From: an uncultured Eubacteriales bacterium
GTDB lineage: Bacteria; Bacillota; Clostridia; Lachnospirales; Lachnospiraceae
NCBI GenBank assembly: GCA_900314565.1
Contig: OMVU01000001.1
Span: forward strand, 1-64,000
Direction of reading: 5' to 3'
Length of the DNA: 64,000 bases
Shown here: positions 26,882-35,133 of the stretch, one piece after another
Layout of the letters: each line of letters starts with the position of its first letter
Position numbering within the stretch: position 1 is the first letter of the stretch
The notes under the pieces: generated by a model
Seen by the model: the letters and a program-made list of their open reading frames with translations, nothing else
Database searches by the model: none
Told to the model about the DNA's origin: nothing
Made by a program: the position numbers and the translations under genes

Positions 26882-26923
26882 TATAACGAAAACGGGGATT
26901 TTTATAACGAAAACGGCGAATTT
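26882..26923. promoter_or_regulatory. two direct repeats, candidate AraC-family operator
   Basis: TATAACGAAAACGGGGATTT (starting 26882) is repeated as TATAACGAAAACGGCGAATT (starting 26903), exactly 21 bases or two helical turns apart. This phasing is typical of AraC-family binding sites. The repeats lie 70-110 bases before an AraC-type gene, suggesting autoregulation. Confidence 0.55.
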
Positions 26924-26992
26924 CCTTCGTATTCTTGGAAATATTTTTCACTTTTGATATATTAACGCTGTCTTAGTTATCGGGGGTGAAAA

Positions 26993-27598
26993 TTGAGTAA
27001 GTATAACATTCTTGTGATCACGGATGATGACGATTTCTGCAGGGAAATCAGCAGCGGCTTCGAGGGGAGATCAAAGGACGCAAGAATTATCAAAGTGGAT
27101 TCGTTTTCTGAAGCGCTGTCCAATTATGGTGACACCGGCCGGAATATACTGGTTGCAGATACCGGAACATTGCTTTCCGGAATACCGGAAGGCAGACCTG
27201 TATTTGAACACCGCAGGGGGAATGCGAAATACGAAGTCCTGAGGCTCAAACAATATATTCGATGCCATTATTCTGAAAACCTTTCCATGGAAACGCTCTC
27301 CGGAGTAGCGCATCTGTCGGCGAACTATCTTGGAAGCCTGTTCAAGCAGGAGGAAGGAATCTCTGTCAGCAGATTTATTGAGAAAGTCCGTGTTGACGCT
27401 GCTGCGGTCCTTCTCCTTTCATCGAACAGGAAAGCAGGAGATATTGCGAAAGCCTGCGGATTCAGAAATACGTCATATTTCGGAAAGTGCTTTCGAGGCA
27501 TTTACGGGATGTCCCCCACGGTGTTCAGAGAAAACTATCAATCTTCTGGCATAAAAAGAATACTGGGGGAAAATGGCGATGTCGATGATGGAAATTGA
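26993..27598 (+). CDS. AraC-family regulator with degenerate receiver-like N-terminus
   Basis: A 201-residue protein. The N-terminus (ILVITDDDDFCREISSGF) looks like the first strand and acidic cluster of a response-regulator receiver, but the domain is cut to about 70 residues and lacks the lysine region. Residues ~85-185 form a full AraC-type double helix-turn-helix (LSMETLSGVAHLSANYLGSLF, then AGDIAKACGFRNTSYFGKCF). It starts at TTG 26993, six bases after GGGGG. The tail overlaps the next AraC-type gene by 26 bases. Confidence 0.78.
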   Translation: MSKYNILVITDDDDFCREISSGFEGRSKDARIIKVDSFSEALSNYGDTGRNILVADTGTLLSGIPEGRPVFEHRRGNAKYEVLRLKQYIRCHYSENLSMETLSGVAHLSANYLGSLFKQEEGISVSRFIEKVRVDAAAVLLLSSNRKAGDIAKACGFRNTSYFGKCFRGIYGMSPTVFRENYQSSGIKRILGENGDVDDGN

Positions 27599-27929
27599 AA
27601 TGGTGTACAGGTTTATCAGAAAGCATGCAAGGGAGGAGCTCACCTGGGAAAAAATATCAGAGTATGTGAGTCTGTCGCCCGATTATCTCAGAAAAGGATT
27701 CAGTGAGTGTTACGGAATGACACTGTCGCGCTGTGTTCGGGAGTTCCGTATGGAAGAGGCGGCAAAGATGCTTACTACGACCAGTGAGAGGATCGGAATG
27801 ATTGCAGATACGGTCGGCATAAGGAATCAGGCCTACTTTTCGAAGTGTTTCCGGGAGTGGAGCGGAATGTCTCCCCGTGCGTTTCGTGAGAAATACTACT
27901 GTCTTGATGACGAAGAACTGATTATCTGA
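27573..27929 (+). CDS. AraC-type DNA-binding domain protein, no sensor domain
   Basis: A 118-residue protein consisting only of the AraC helix-turn-helix pair: LTWEKISEYVSLSPDYLRKGF and IGMIADTVGIRNQAYFSKCF. It resembles the DNA-binding half of its upstream neighbour, suggesting duplication. Several ATGs (27573, 27579, 27585, 27588) follow GGGGG; 27579 has the best spacing. The gene overlaps the upstream one in another frame, so coupled expression and heterodimerisation are plausible. Confidence 0.75.
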   Translation: MAMSMMEIEMVYRFIRKHAREELTWEKISEYVSLSPDYLRKGFSECYGMTLSRCVREFRMEEAAKMLTTTSERIGMIADTVGIRNQAYFSKCFREWSGMSPRAFREKYYCLDDEELII

Positions 27930-27949
27930 GGGGACGGTCCTGGCAGACA

Positions 27950-27978
27950 GTGACAGATTCCTGTTTTTATGGTATTAT
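27950..27978 (+). promoter_or_regulatory. sigma-A promoter for the metallophosphoesterase
   Basis: GTGACA at 27950-27955, 17-base spacer, TATTAT at 27973-27978. The start codon is 33 bases downstream of the -10 box. Confidence 0.6.
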
Positions 27979-28010
27979 TATTCACGGAAAGAAAAGGAGC
28001 TGCTTAAGAT

Positions 28011-28796
28011 ATGAGTACATATGTAATGTCGGACTTTCACGGAAGGCATGACTTGTTCCTCAGGATGCTCGAGAAGATTTCTTTTTGTGAAGAAGACACG
28101 CTTTATATCCTGGGAGACGTCGCTGACCGCGGACCTGACGGAATCAAGACGTTTTTATATATTATGGATAAGCGGAACATTATCTACCTGATCGGGAATC
28201 ACGATATGTTCCTGCTTGACTGTGCGCGGAAGGCGCTTGTAAAGGGAGACGGCAGACGGCTCTATAATACCCAGGAATTTCTGCTCTGGATGTATAACGG
28301 CGGAGAGCCCACCTGGAATCAGTACTGCGAGCTGGGCCGGATAGATCAGCGGAAGATCCTTACTTATCTGGCGAACAGCTATGTCATCATCCCGAATCTG
28401 AAGGTTGGAGACAGAAACTTTTATCTCTGCCATGCCACCCATGCGGATTTTCCATATCAGGAGCCGATAAAGTTCAAGGATGCTGATCCGGATATGAGAA
28501 ATCATGTGGTATGGGACCGTGTTTATCCGCGATATACACGCATGTCGATGGAGTTCGATCATATATCCTATGCCGAACTCTACAATAAATATCCGAGGAA
28601 TACCAAGATGATCTTCGGTCATACACCGACGCTCCTCTTCAGAGGACCGGAACGTGACGGGCGCGGAAGGATCTGGCACGGGGGACATGGGCACCTCATC
28701 GATATAGACTGCGGATGTGCGGCGCGGAATAAAGAGAATGTGATGCTGGGCTGCCTGAGGCTGGATGATCTGGCTGAGTTCTATACGCACTATTGA
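28011..28796 (+). CDS. metallophosphoesterase, Ser/Thr phosphatase or ApaH-like
   Basis: A 261-residue calcineurin-like phosphoesterase. Metal-binding motifs appear in order: SDFHGRHD (residues 7-14), GDVADRGPDG (about 34-43), GNHDMF (about 63), later CHATH and GHTP. This is the layout of PPP-type phosphatases and diadenosine tetraphosphatases. The substrate could be phosphoproteins or a dinucleotide. AAAGGAG precedes the start. It is flanked by its own promoter and a bidirectional terminator, so it is a single-gene unit. Confidence 0.85.
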   Translation: MSTYVMSDFHGRHDLFLRMLEKISFCEEDTLYILGDVADRGPDGIKTFLYIMDKRNIIYLIGNHDMFLLDCARKALVKGDGRRLYNTQEFLLWMYNGGEPTWNQYCELGRIDQRKILTYLANSYVIIPNLKVGDRNFYLCHATHADFPYQEPIKFKDADPDMRNHVVWDRVYPRYTRMSMEFDHISYAELYNKYPRNTKMIFGHTPTLLFRGPERDGRGRIWHGGHGHLIDIDCGCAARNKENVMLGCLRLDDLAEFYTHY

Positions 28797-28832
28797 TGAT
28801 GGGGTCCATTTTGAGATAAACAGAAGGCACAT

Positions 28833-28870
28833 AAAAAGCCGTCGGGTCAGATTTGATCCGACGGCTTTTT
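28833..28870. terminator. bidirectional intrinsic terminator
   Basis: AAAAAGCCGTCGG and CCGACGGCTTTTT form a long stem with A- and T-tracts on either side. It lies between two convergent genes and can serve both. Confidence 0.9.
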
Positions 28871-28985
28871 GCGCCTGTAATAATGCTTAAAATTACGTAT
28901 AAGTACGCACCGGATCTTTACGCAGAGCGTGAGCCGGAAAGAATATCGTGCTTTTGCACTGAAGGAATGCCCGTAAAGGCCTGAA

Positions 28986-29516
28986 TCACTTCGGTGCAGA
29001 GAAGGCAACGTATAAAAATCCTTCAGGTTCATACTTCTCCACCATCTCGGCGAGATAATCCGCGATCGTTCTGTAGAAATTGATCAGGATATACATATGC
29101 TCATATAATCCCCGGAGGATCACGTCGTCAGACTGTCCTTCATACTTTTCGCTGTAGATTTTTGCAGGGATCAGAAGCTTCAGATCGAATTCATCCCGAA
29201 CAATGTCAAGCCTGGGGTCATCAAGCTTTCCTTCCTTCAAAAGTCTGATACATGCCCGGAGCTCTTTTTCCAGCATGCGGACGTTTTTCATGGGGATCAT
29301 ATTGAGTTCATTTTTCCAGCGGATCTTGCCGGGGTAATACTGTCTGAAGAACGGATCGACGAGCCTGTGCATACACTTGTTGTCGCAGGAGAGTTCATCC
29401 TCCTCGATGAGATCAGCATCTCCGTCCAGGATTTCCTGGCTCAGAGGATCAAGCCAGTAGCAGAGCTTGTCACTGTGACCGCGCCTGATTTTAATTTTGT
29501 ATCTTTTTTCTTCCAT
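28986..29516 (-). CDS. hypothetical protein
   Basis: A 176-residue soluble, charged protein I do not recognise. The first 40 residues (MEEKRYKIKIRRGHSDKLCYW) look like beta strands and the rest is helical, ending in LYEHMYILINFYRTIADYLAEMVEKYEP. The start at 29516 is supported by GGGAG eight bases upstream; a longer frame to 29582 runs into the promoter. It is convergent with the phosphoesterase and shares its terminator. No catalytic motif is visible. Confidence 0.65.
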   Translation of the reverse strand: MEEKRYKIKIRRGHSDKLCYWLDPLSQEILDGDADLIEEDELSCDNKCMHRLVDPFFRQYYPGKIRWKNELNMIPMKNVRMLEKELRACIRLLKEGKLDDPRLDIVRDEFDLKLLIPAKIYSEKYEGQSDDVILRGLYEHMYILINFYRTIADYLAEMVEKYEPEGFLYVAFSAPK

Positions 29517-29553
29517 AACAAAGCTCCCAGAATACACTTTTACATTTCTATAC

Positions 29554-29582
29554 ATCTTATCAACTGTCAACGTTTTTATCAA
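29554..29582 (-). promoter_or_regulatory. promoter for the minus-strand hypothetical gene
   Basis: On the minus strand TTGATA (29582-29577), 17-base spacer, TAAGAT (29559-29554). The start codon is 38 bases further. It excludes the longer reading frame as the natural start. Confidence 0.5.
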
Positions 29583-29685
29583 GTGCGGGGATTGACTTTT
29601 CTCGGGGGATATGTTTTAGTTAGTTACCAAATGTACCAAAAATGTTGTATTCAGGCACTTGCGAAACTCTGTGCAAAATGGAATT

Positions 29686-29864
29686 GTATGAACAATTCAA
29701 ACAATCTGCACAAGCCTTAGAACTTCTTCATGAACGAAGGATGTGGAATGAGCAAAAACCGTTCTGTCTGAGCGCAGCGAGTTAACGATTTTTGCGAATG
29801 CTTTTCCACATCTTGAGTGAATGTTAGAAGTTCTTGGCGCGGAAGCCGTTTGAATGTTCATGCC
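29686..29864. repeat. long imperfect palindrome in the leader of the helicase gene
   Basis: Left-arm blocks TATGAACA-ATTCAAAC, AGAACTTCT, GATGTGGAA and GCAAAAA-CGTT reappear in inverted order and complement on the right as AACGATTTTTGC, TTCCACATC, AGAAGTTCT and GTTTGAATGTTCAT. The whole folds as one ~180-base imperfect hairpin. It covers most of the 400-base gap between divergent genes. It could be a MITE-like insertion or a regulatory leader RNA for the cold-shock-type helicase. Confidence 0.55.
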
Positions 29865-29916
29865 GCGGGAGGAAGACCCGGGCGTTCCGAATCAGATTGC
29901 ATAAGGAGGAAATCAC

Positions 29917-31746
29917 TTGGAATCAAGCGATATGAAGGAAGAAAAAACAGCGATAAATGAAAATCCGGGACAGACTGCTGCCCCTGAAAACACCTCAGAC
30001 GAAACGGCTGTCAGTGCAGCGGAGCCTTTTGCAGAGGAGATACCGGTATTTGAGCGGCTCGGTCTCGGAAAAAAGCTCCTTCGAGCCATCTCCGACATGG
30101 GGTTCGACGCGCCTTCGCCGATTCAGGAGAAGTCGATTCCGATCCAGCTTGCCGGCAGGGACCTGATCGGGCAGGCACAGACCGGGACGGGAAAGACAGC
30201 TGCTTTCGGGCTTCCGCTCCTTATGAAAGTTGATCCGAAGATCAAAAAGCTGCAGGCTGTCATCCTCTGTCCGACAAGGGAGCTTGCGATCCAGGTCTCG
30301 GATGAACTTCACCGTTACGCAAAGTATCTGCATAATGTAAAGATCCTCCCGGTCTATGGGGGTCAGGACATCGTAAAACAGATCCGAGGTCTCAAGGATG
30401 GGACCCAGATCATGGTCGGCACACCGGGACGGGTGATGGATCACATGCGGCGCGGGACAGTGAAAATGGATCATGTGCACACAGTTATACTCGACGAGGC
30501 GGACGAGATGATGGACATGGGCTTCATCGACGATATGCGGACGATCCTCAGTGAACTTCCCGAAGAACGCCAGACCGTCATGTTCTCTGCTACGATGCCT
30601 CGGGAGATCGTTGAACTTGCCCGGGAATTCCTTACGGATCCGGAAAGGGTGACGATCGCAAAAAAAGAATTAACAGTTCCCGAGATCACACAGTATTATT
30701 ATGATGTGCGTCCGAATAAAAAAACGGAGGTCCTCACAAGGCTCATTGATCTCTATGAACCGAAGCTTTCCGTCGTCTTCTGCAATACGAAAAAGAAGGT
30801 CGACGAGCTCGTGGACGAGCTCAAAGGCAGAGGATATTACGCTGAGGGTCTGCACGGGGATATGTCACAGGCGCAGAGGGACCGCGTCATGAAGGGATTC
30901 CGCAGGGGGCTTACGGATATTCTGGTCGCGACCGACGTCATGGCCCGGGGAATCGACGTGGAGGATATCGAGGCTGTCTTTAATTATGACATTCCGCAGG
31001 ACGATGAGTATTATGTACACAGGATCGGACGGACCGGGCGTGCCGGCCGAAAGGGTACTGCCTATTCGCTGGTCGTCGGACGGGAAGCATATAAGATGAG
31101 GGACATTCAGCGATACTGCAAGACGAAGATCATTCCCCAGGCGATTCCCTCGCTCGGAGATATCAATGATATCAGGGCAGAAAAGATCCTCGACTCTGCG
31201 GTGGATTACCTCGACAAAAATGAAGGGCAGATGAACAAACTCTTTGATATCCTGGATAAGCGGATCTTCGAGGATGAGGTCTCCTCGATGGATCTTGCGG
31301 CAGCTCTCCTCGCGCTCCTTATGGGTGAGGGGGCAGCCCGGGAGGATGATCTCTCTGATAAGAAAGTGCCGTGCGCTCTGGACGACCTGGAAGGAAGACG
31401 CGGAGAGAGACGGGATCACGGAGAGAGAGTTTCCGGAAGAGGCCGTTTCGACGGGAAAAAGCTGAAGGTCAGAAAAAGGGGCGGAAAGGAACATCCGGAT
31501 GATGATATGGTCCGTCTTTTCATCAATATCGGGAAAAAGCAGCATGTAAAGCCGGGGGATATTCTTGGAGCGATTGCGGGCGAGGCCGGCATTTCCGGAA
31601 GACTTGTCGGAGCGATCGACCTGGGCGAGAGCTTTTCATTTGTGGATGTCGACAGGAAAAACGCAGACAAGGTCATGCGGGCGATGAAAAATGTAAAGAT
31701 CCGCGGCCTGAATGTCCACATGGAGAAGGCGAACGGGGAGAAGTGA
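29917..31746 (+). CDS. DEAD-box RNA helicase with DbpA-type RNA-binding domain
   Basis: A 609-residue helicase. Motifs in order: AQTGTGKTAAF (I), PTRELAIQ (Ia), GTPGRV (Ib), DEADEMMDMG (II), FSATMP (III), then ATDVMARGID and HRIGRTGRAG (V/VI). The C-terminus (about 525-605) matches the DbpA RNA-binding domain, after a basic Arg/Gly-rich linker (~480-520). It should unwind RNA in ribosome assembly or cold-shock mRNA handling, like DeaD/CshA. The ~35-residue N-terminal extension is acidic. Start TTG 29917 follows AAGGAGGA. A long hairpin lies in the leader. Confidence 0.93.
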   Translation: MESSDMKEEKTAINENPGQTAAPENTSDETAVSAAEPFAEEIPVFERLGLGKKLLRAISDMGFDAPSPIQEKSIPIQLAGRDLIGQAQTGTGKTAAFGLPLLMKVDPKIKKLQAVILCPTRELAIQVSDELHRYAKYLHNVKILPVYGGQDIVKQIRGLKDGTQIMVGTPGRVMDHMRRGTVKMDHVHTVILDEADEMMDMGFIDDMRTILSELPEERQTVMFSATMPREIVELAREFLTDPERVTIAKKELTVPEITQYYYDVRPNKKTEVLTRLIDLYEPKLSVVFCNTKKKVDELVDELKGRGYYAEGLHGDMSQAQRDRVMKGFRRGLTDILVATDVMARGIDVEDIEAVFNYDIPQDDEYYVHRIGRTGRAGRKGTAYSLVVGREAYKMRDIQRYCKTKIIPQAIPSLGDINDIRAEKILDSAVDYLDKNEGQMNKLFDILDKRIFEDEVSSMDLAAALLALLMGEGAAREDDLSDKKVPCALDDLEGRRGERRDHGERVSGRGRFDGKKLKVRKRGGKEHPDDDMVRLFINIGKKQHVKPGDILGAIAGEAGISGRLVGAIDLGESFSFVDVDRKNADKVMRAMKNVKIRGLNVHMEKANGEK

Positions 31747-31846
31747 CGGAAAACGGAATCCCCGGGAAGTTTCCGTGTACATCGGATCAAATTGTGCTAT
31801 ACTTTATGGAAGCGTCTGCGCGTAACTACGAGCAGCACCGCCAGTT

Positions 31847-31911
31847 CAAGAACGCCTTGGCGTTCTTGCCGCGACGTGCGCGGCGCGTAAGCGCCTTCCA
31901 CTGCGCACGTC
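31847..31911. other. perfect hairpin plus nested dyad
   Basis: CAAGAACGCC-TT-GGCGTTCTTG (31847-31868) is followed by GACGTGCGC/GCGCACGTC (31873-31911) enclosing GGCGC-GTAA-GCGCC. There is no T-tract, so it is not a standard terminator. The 283-base gap between helicase and aminotransferase otherwise holds a repeat copy and no gene. Confidence 0.55.
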
Positions 31912-31930
31912 TGCGATCCGCCGGAGGCTT

Positions 31931-31999
31931 TTATTCTTCATCGCGAGATTGTACTCACGATGAAGCCAGATTTCACTTTGCGCGCGTATCTCATGATTA
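31931..31999. repeat. dispersed intergenic repeat, copy B (inverted)
   Basis: Contains TTCTTCATCGCG and, in reverse complement, ATACGCGCGCAAAGTGA as in copy A at 25587. CTTCATCG and CGATGAAG form a hairpin. Confidence 0.6.
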
Positions 32000-32029
32000 A
32001 ATAAACTTGCTATTATAGAGGGGGAGAGT

Positions 32030-33247
32030 ATGCGAGAATTTACCAAATCTTCCAAGCTTGACAATGTTCTCTATGATGTCCGCGGACCCGTCGTTGAGGA
32101 AGCGGACCGCATGATCTCGAAAGGACTTGAAGTCCTGAAACTGAATATCGGAAATCCTGCCCCGTTCGGATTCAGGGCTCCTGAGGAGGTCATCAGTGAT
32201 ATGTCCATGAATCTGCGCGAGAGCGAGGGCTATTCCAATTCGAAGGGGATCTGGGCAGCCAGAAAAGCCATTATGCAGTATGCGCAGAACCTTCATATCC
32301 CGAACCTCTCCATGGACGATATCTATACGGGAAACGGTGCGTCGGAGCTGATCAACCTCTGTATGTCAGCACTTCTCGATGACGGCGATGAGATCCTGAT
32401 CCCGGCACCGGATTATCCTCTCTGGACTGCCTGCGCAACGCTTGCCGGCGGAAAAGTAGTTCACTATATCTGCGACGAGCAGAGTGAGTGGTATCCTGAT
32501 CTTCTTGACATGGAGAGCAAGATCACGGACAAGACGAAGGCAATCGTCATCATCAACCCGAATAATCCGACCGGCGCAGTCTACCCGCGCGAGATCCTTG
32601 AAGGGATCGTTAAGATTGCCAGAGAGCATCAGCTCATCCTGTTTTCCGATGAGATTTATGACAGGCTCCTGATGGATGGGTATACGCACACGTCGATCGC
32701 TTCCCTTGCACCGGATCTTTTCTGTGTGACCTTCTCAGGGCTCTCGAAATCCCACATGATTGCGGGCTTCCGGATTGGCTGGATGATCCTCTCCGGCAAT
32801 AAGGAGATTGCGAAGGATTATATTGAAGGGATCAAGATGCTTTCCTCGATGCGGCTCTGTTCCAATGTTCCTGCACAGTCTATTGTCCAGACAGCGCTCG
32901 GCGGGACGCAGTCTGTCAAGGGGTATGTCAACGAGACAGGACGCGTGACAAAGCAGAGAGACTTTATTTATGAGCGGGTCAACTCGATCCCGGGCCTTTC
33001 GGTCGTCAAGCCGAAGGCAGCCTTTTACTGCTTCCCGAAGCTGGATGTCGAAAGATTCAACATCCATGACGATATGCAGTTCGCGTATGATCTGTTAAAG
33101 AGGGAGAGGGTCCTTCTTGTACAGGGGACGGGCTTTAACTGGACTGCCCCTGACCATTTCAGGATCGTTTACCTGCCGAGAATTCCGGTCCTTGTGGAGG
33201 CGATGGATAAGATCGAGCACTTCCTTTCGACCTACAGGCAGGCGTGA
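32030..33247 (+). CDS. class I/II aminotransferase, AlaA/AlaT-like
   Basis: A 405-residue PLP enzyme. Key features: NIGNPAPFGF near 40, NPNNPTG near 182, DEIYDR near 208, and the PLP lysine in SGLSKSHMIAGFR near 243. The N-terminus (EFTKSSKLDNVLYDVRGPV) is characteristic of glutamate-pyruvate transaminases of the AlaA group, so it probably makes alanine from pyruvate and glutamate. GAGGGGGAGAGT precedes ATG 32030. It is not overlapped by neighbours. Confidence 0.87.
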   Translation: MREFTKSSKLDNVLYDVRGPVVEEADRMISKGLEVLKLNIGNPAPFGFRAPEEVISDMSMNLRESEGYSNSKGIWAARKAIMQYAQNLHIPNLSMDDIYTGNGASELINLCMSALLDDGDEILIPAPDYPLWTACATLAGGKVVHYICDEQSEWYPDLLDMESKITDKTKAIVIINPNNPTGAVYPREILEGIVKIAREHQLILFSDEIYDRLLMDGYTHTSIASLAPDLFCVTFSGLSKSHMIAGFRIGWMILSGNKEIAKDYIEGIKMLSSMRLCSNVPAQSIVQTALGGTQSVKGYVNETGRVTKQRDFIYERVNSIPGLSVVKPKAAFYCFPKLDVERFNIHDDMQFAYDLLKRERVLLVQGTGFNWTAPDHFRIVYLPRIPVLVEAMDKIEHFLSTYRQA

Positions 33248-33291
33248 GGCATGTGCTTTTGCCCGCGAAAGCGTGCATGTGCAGCTGCAGA

Positions 33292-33360
33292 CTGATCTCT
33301 GACGCAGAATTCCCGTGACTTGAGACCGTTTGATGAATGCAGTGCGTAAAATGAAACCTG
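33292..33360. repeat. dispersed intergenic repeat, copy C
   Basis: GATCTCTGACGCAGAAT is identical to a stretch in the copy at 63061; CGTGACTTG and GATGAATGC also match the copy at 45388. Located 45 bases after the aminotransferase stop. Confidence 0.55.
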
Positions 33361-33400
33361 AGGCGTTCCTGACAGTCCGAAGCAAATGGAGATACAACCC

Positions 33401-33853
33401 ATGCGTAAGCTTAAGTTCTTCGTTCCCTATATGACGATCCTTATCATTTTCTGTGCCGCTCTGTCCGGCTGCGGAAGGAAAGTCACATCGATCGAGTACA
33501 GAAAAATCGTCGGAATGGCCCTTCCGGGTTCAGATGACGACTCTGCCGTAACACAGATGGCCAGGATCCTTGAGACGAAGATCTCCAAGGATGATGTCTG
33601 GGTGGATTTTGAACTTGCCGGGGAGGTCAGTGAGGCGCAGATCTTTCAGCTTCGGAATATGATCGCCAACAATACCGATATCATCGTCATATCTTACGTT
33701 GACGGCGTGCAGGAGGATGATGTGACCGTCTCACTTCGCGCGGCAAATATTCCCGTTGTGCTGATCGATGTGGCTGCTGCGGAGAAGGATCCGGAGCAGG
33801 AGGCGGAGAGACTTGCACAGGAAGTCAGCAGACTTCTTCTGGAGATGAAGTAA
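33401..33853 (+). CDS. lipoprotein with half of a periplasmic-binding-protein fold
   Basis: A 150-residue protein. It has a signal peptide with lipobox LSGC (Cys near 25), so it should be anchored to the outer face of the membrane. The mature part resembles only the N-terminal lobe of type 1 sugar-binding proteins: VGMALPGSDDDSAVTQMAR, then DIIVISYVDG and NIPVVLIDVA. The C-terminal lobe is missing, so it is either a truncated binding protein or a small dedicated sensor. ATG 33401 follows GGAG by nine bases. A terminator comes 11 bases after the stop. Confidence 0.7.
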   Translation: MRKLKFFVPYMTILIIFCAALSGCGRKVTSIEYRKIVGMALPGSDDDSAVTQMARILETKISKDDVWVDFELAGEVSEAQIFQLRNMIANNTDIIVISYVDGVQEDDVTVSLRAANIPVVLIDVAAAEKDPEQEAERLAQEVSRLLLEMK

Positions 33854-33863
33854 AAAGAATAAG

Positions 33864-33912
33864 ACCTGCCGCATTATGACGAATGAAAGTTCGCGGATGC
33901 GGCAGGTTTTCT
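33864..33912 (+). terminator. intrinsic terminator after lipoprotein gene
   Basis: ACCTGCCGCAT and ATGCGGCAGGT pair across a 22-base loop, followed by TTTTCTTAT. The next 200 bases show GGTGTCTGA-type short repeats and no gene. Confidence 0.85.
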
Positions 33913-34113
33913 TATCCGGTCAGGTCAATCCTGAAACGCCTGGGAGAAACGTCCTGTGAGTGATGTCCGAAGGTGTCTGATGATGTATGAGGGTGTCTGA
34001 GGGTGGAACGCCTGAAAAAAAGATTTAAAAAATTAAAGGAAAAACGATCTGAATACGGAAAACTATTTATGTACGGCTAATTTACCTGCATCGGTTAAGG
34101 TTCGGAGGTCCGC

Positions 34114-35124
34114 ATGCTCATACGCCAGGAACTTGAGGAGAGAGAGGACAGGATGCTCAGCCCGTTCGCTGCGCGCTCGGCGAAAAGCCGCGGCCGCGAA
34201 CGCGCAGAGGAGGAGTGCGATATCCGCACGGCCTATATGAGAGACCGGGACCGCATTGTCCACTGCAAAGCCTTCAGGAGACTCAAGGATAAGACCCAGG
34301 TTTTTCTGTCTCCTCAGGGGGATCATTACAGGACCCGGATGATGCACACGCTGGAGGTATCCCAGACCGCGAGGACTGTAGCCAGATGTCTTCGGCTCAA
34401 CGAGGATCTGGTCGAGGCAATTGCGCTCGGACATGATCTCGGACACACCCCTTTCGGTCATGCCGGGGAGCGTGCCCTGAATGAGATCTGTCCTTCCGGC
34501 TTCAAGCATAACAGGCAGAGTCTTCGGATCGTGTCCCGTCTTGAGAAAAACGGACAGGGCCTGAATCTCACATGGGAAGTCCGCGACGGGATCCTGAATC
34601 ACGGTACCCGGGATATGCCGTCGACCCTCGAAGGACAGATCGTCCGGCTCTGTGATAAGATCTCCTACATTCATCATGACATGGATGACGGTGAACGGGC
34701 GGGACTTCTCCGGGAGGAGGACATCCCGGAACATCTGAGAGCGCTTCTCGGAAATTCGACCAGGGAACGTCTCAATACGTTTATCCATGATATCGTACAG
34801 AATTCCGAGGGCAGGGATTCTATCTGCATGTCGGATGAAATCGGCGGAGCCATGTTCGAGCTGCGGGACTTTATGTTCAAGAATCTCTATACCAATGAGA
34901 TCGCGAAGAGCGAAGAGTCAAAGGCAAGACTCATGATCCTGCAGCTTTACCGGTACTACGCGGAGAATATTGAGCGTCTGCCGGAAGATTATTACCGGAT
35001 GATTTCCGAGGACGGAGAGGCTCCGGAAATCGTAGTCTGCGATTATATTGCAGGGATGACGGACCAGTACTCGCGTCATATATTCAGTGACCTGTACATC
35101 CCGGCATCCTGGAGCAAACTTTAA
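34114..35124 (+). CDS. dgt: deoxyguanosinetriphosphate triphosphohydrolase-like HD protein
   Basis: A 336-residue HD-domain phosphohydrolase. It carries HYRTRMMHTLEVSQ and HDLGHTPFGHAGE, where His and Asp bind the metal. The start KAFRRLKDKTQVF pattern is typical of the Gram-positive dGTPase-like branch. It should hydrolyse dNTPs to deoxynucleoside and triphosphate. GGAGG six bases ahead fixes ATG 34114. dnaG follows by nine bases and then rpoD, an arrangement seen in Clostridia, linking dNTP control with replication start. Confidence 0.9.
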   Translation: MLIRQELEEREDRMLSPFAARSAKSRGRERAEEECDIRTAYMRDRDRIVHCKAFRRLKDKTQVFLSPQGDHYRTRMMHTLEVSQTARTVARCLRLNEDLVEAIALGHDLGHTPFGHAGERALNEICPSGFKHNRQSLRIVSRLEKNGQGLNLTWEVRDGILNHGTRDMPSTLEGQIVRLCDKISYIHHDMDDGERAGLLREEDIPEHLRALLGNSTRERLNTFIHDIVQNSEGRDSICMSDEIGGAMFELRDFMFKNLYTNEIAKSEESKARLMILQLYRYYAENIERLPEDYYRMISEDGEAPEIVVCDYIAGMTDQYSRHIFSDLYIPASWSKL

Positions 35125-35133
35125 GGAAATGAA

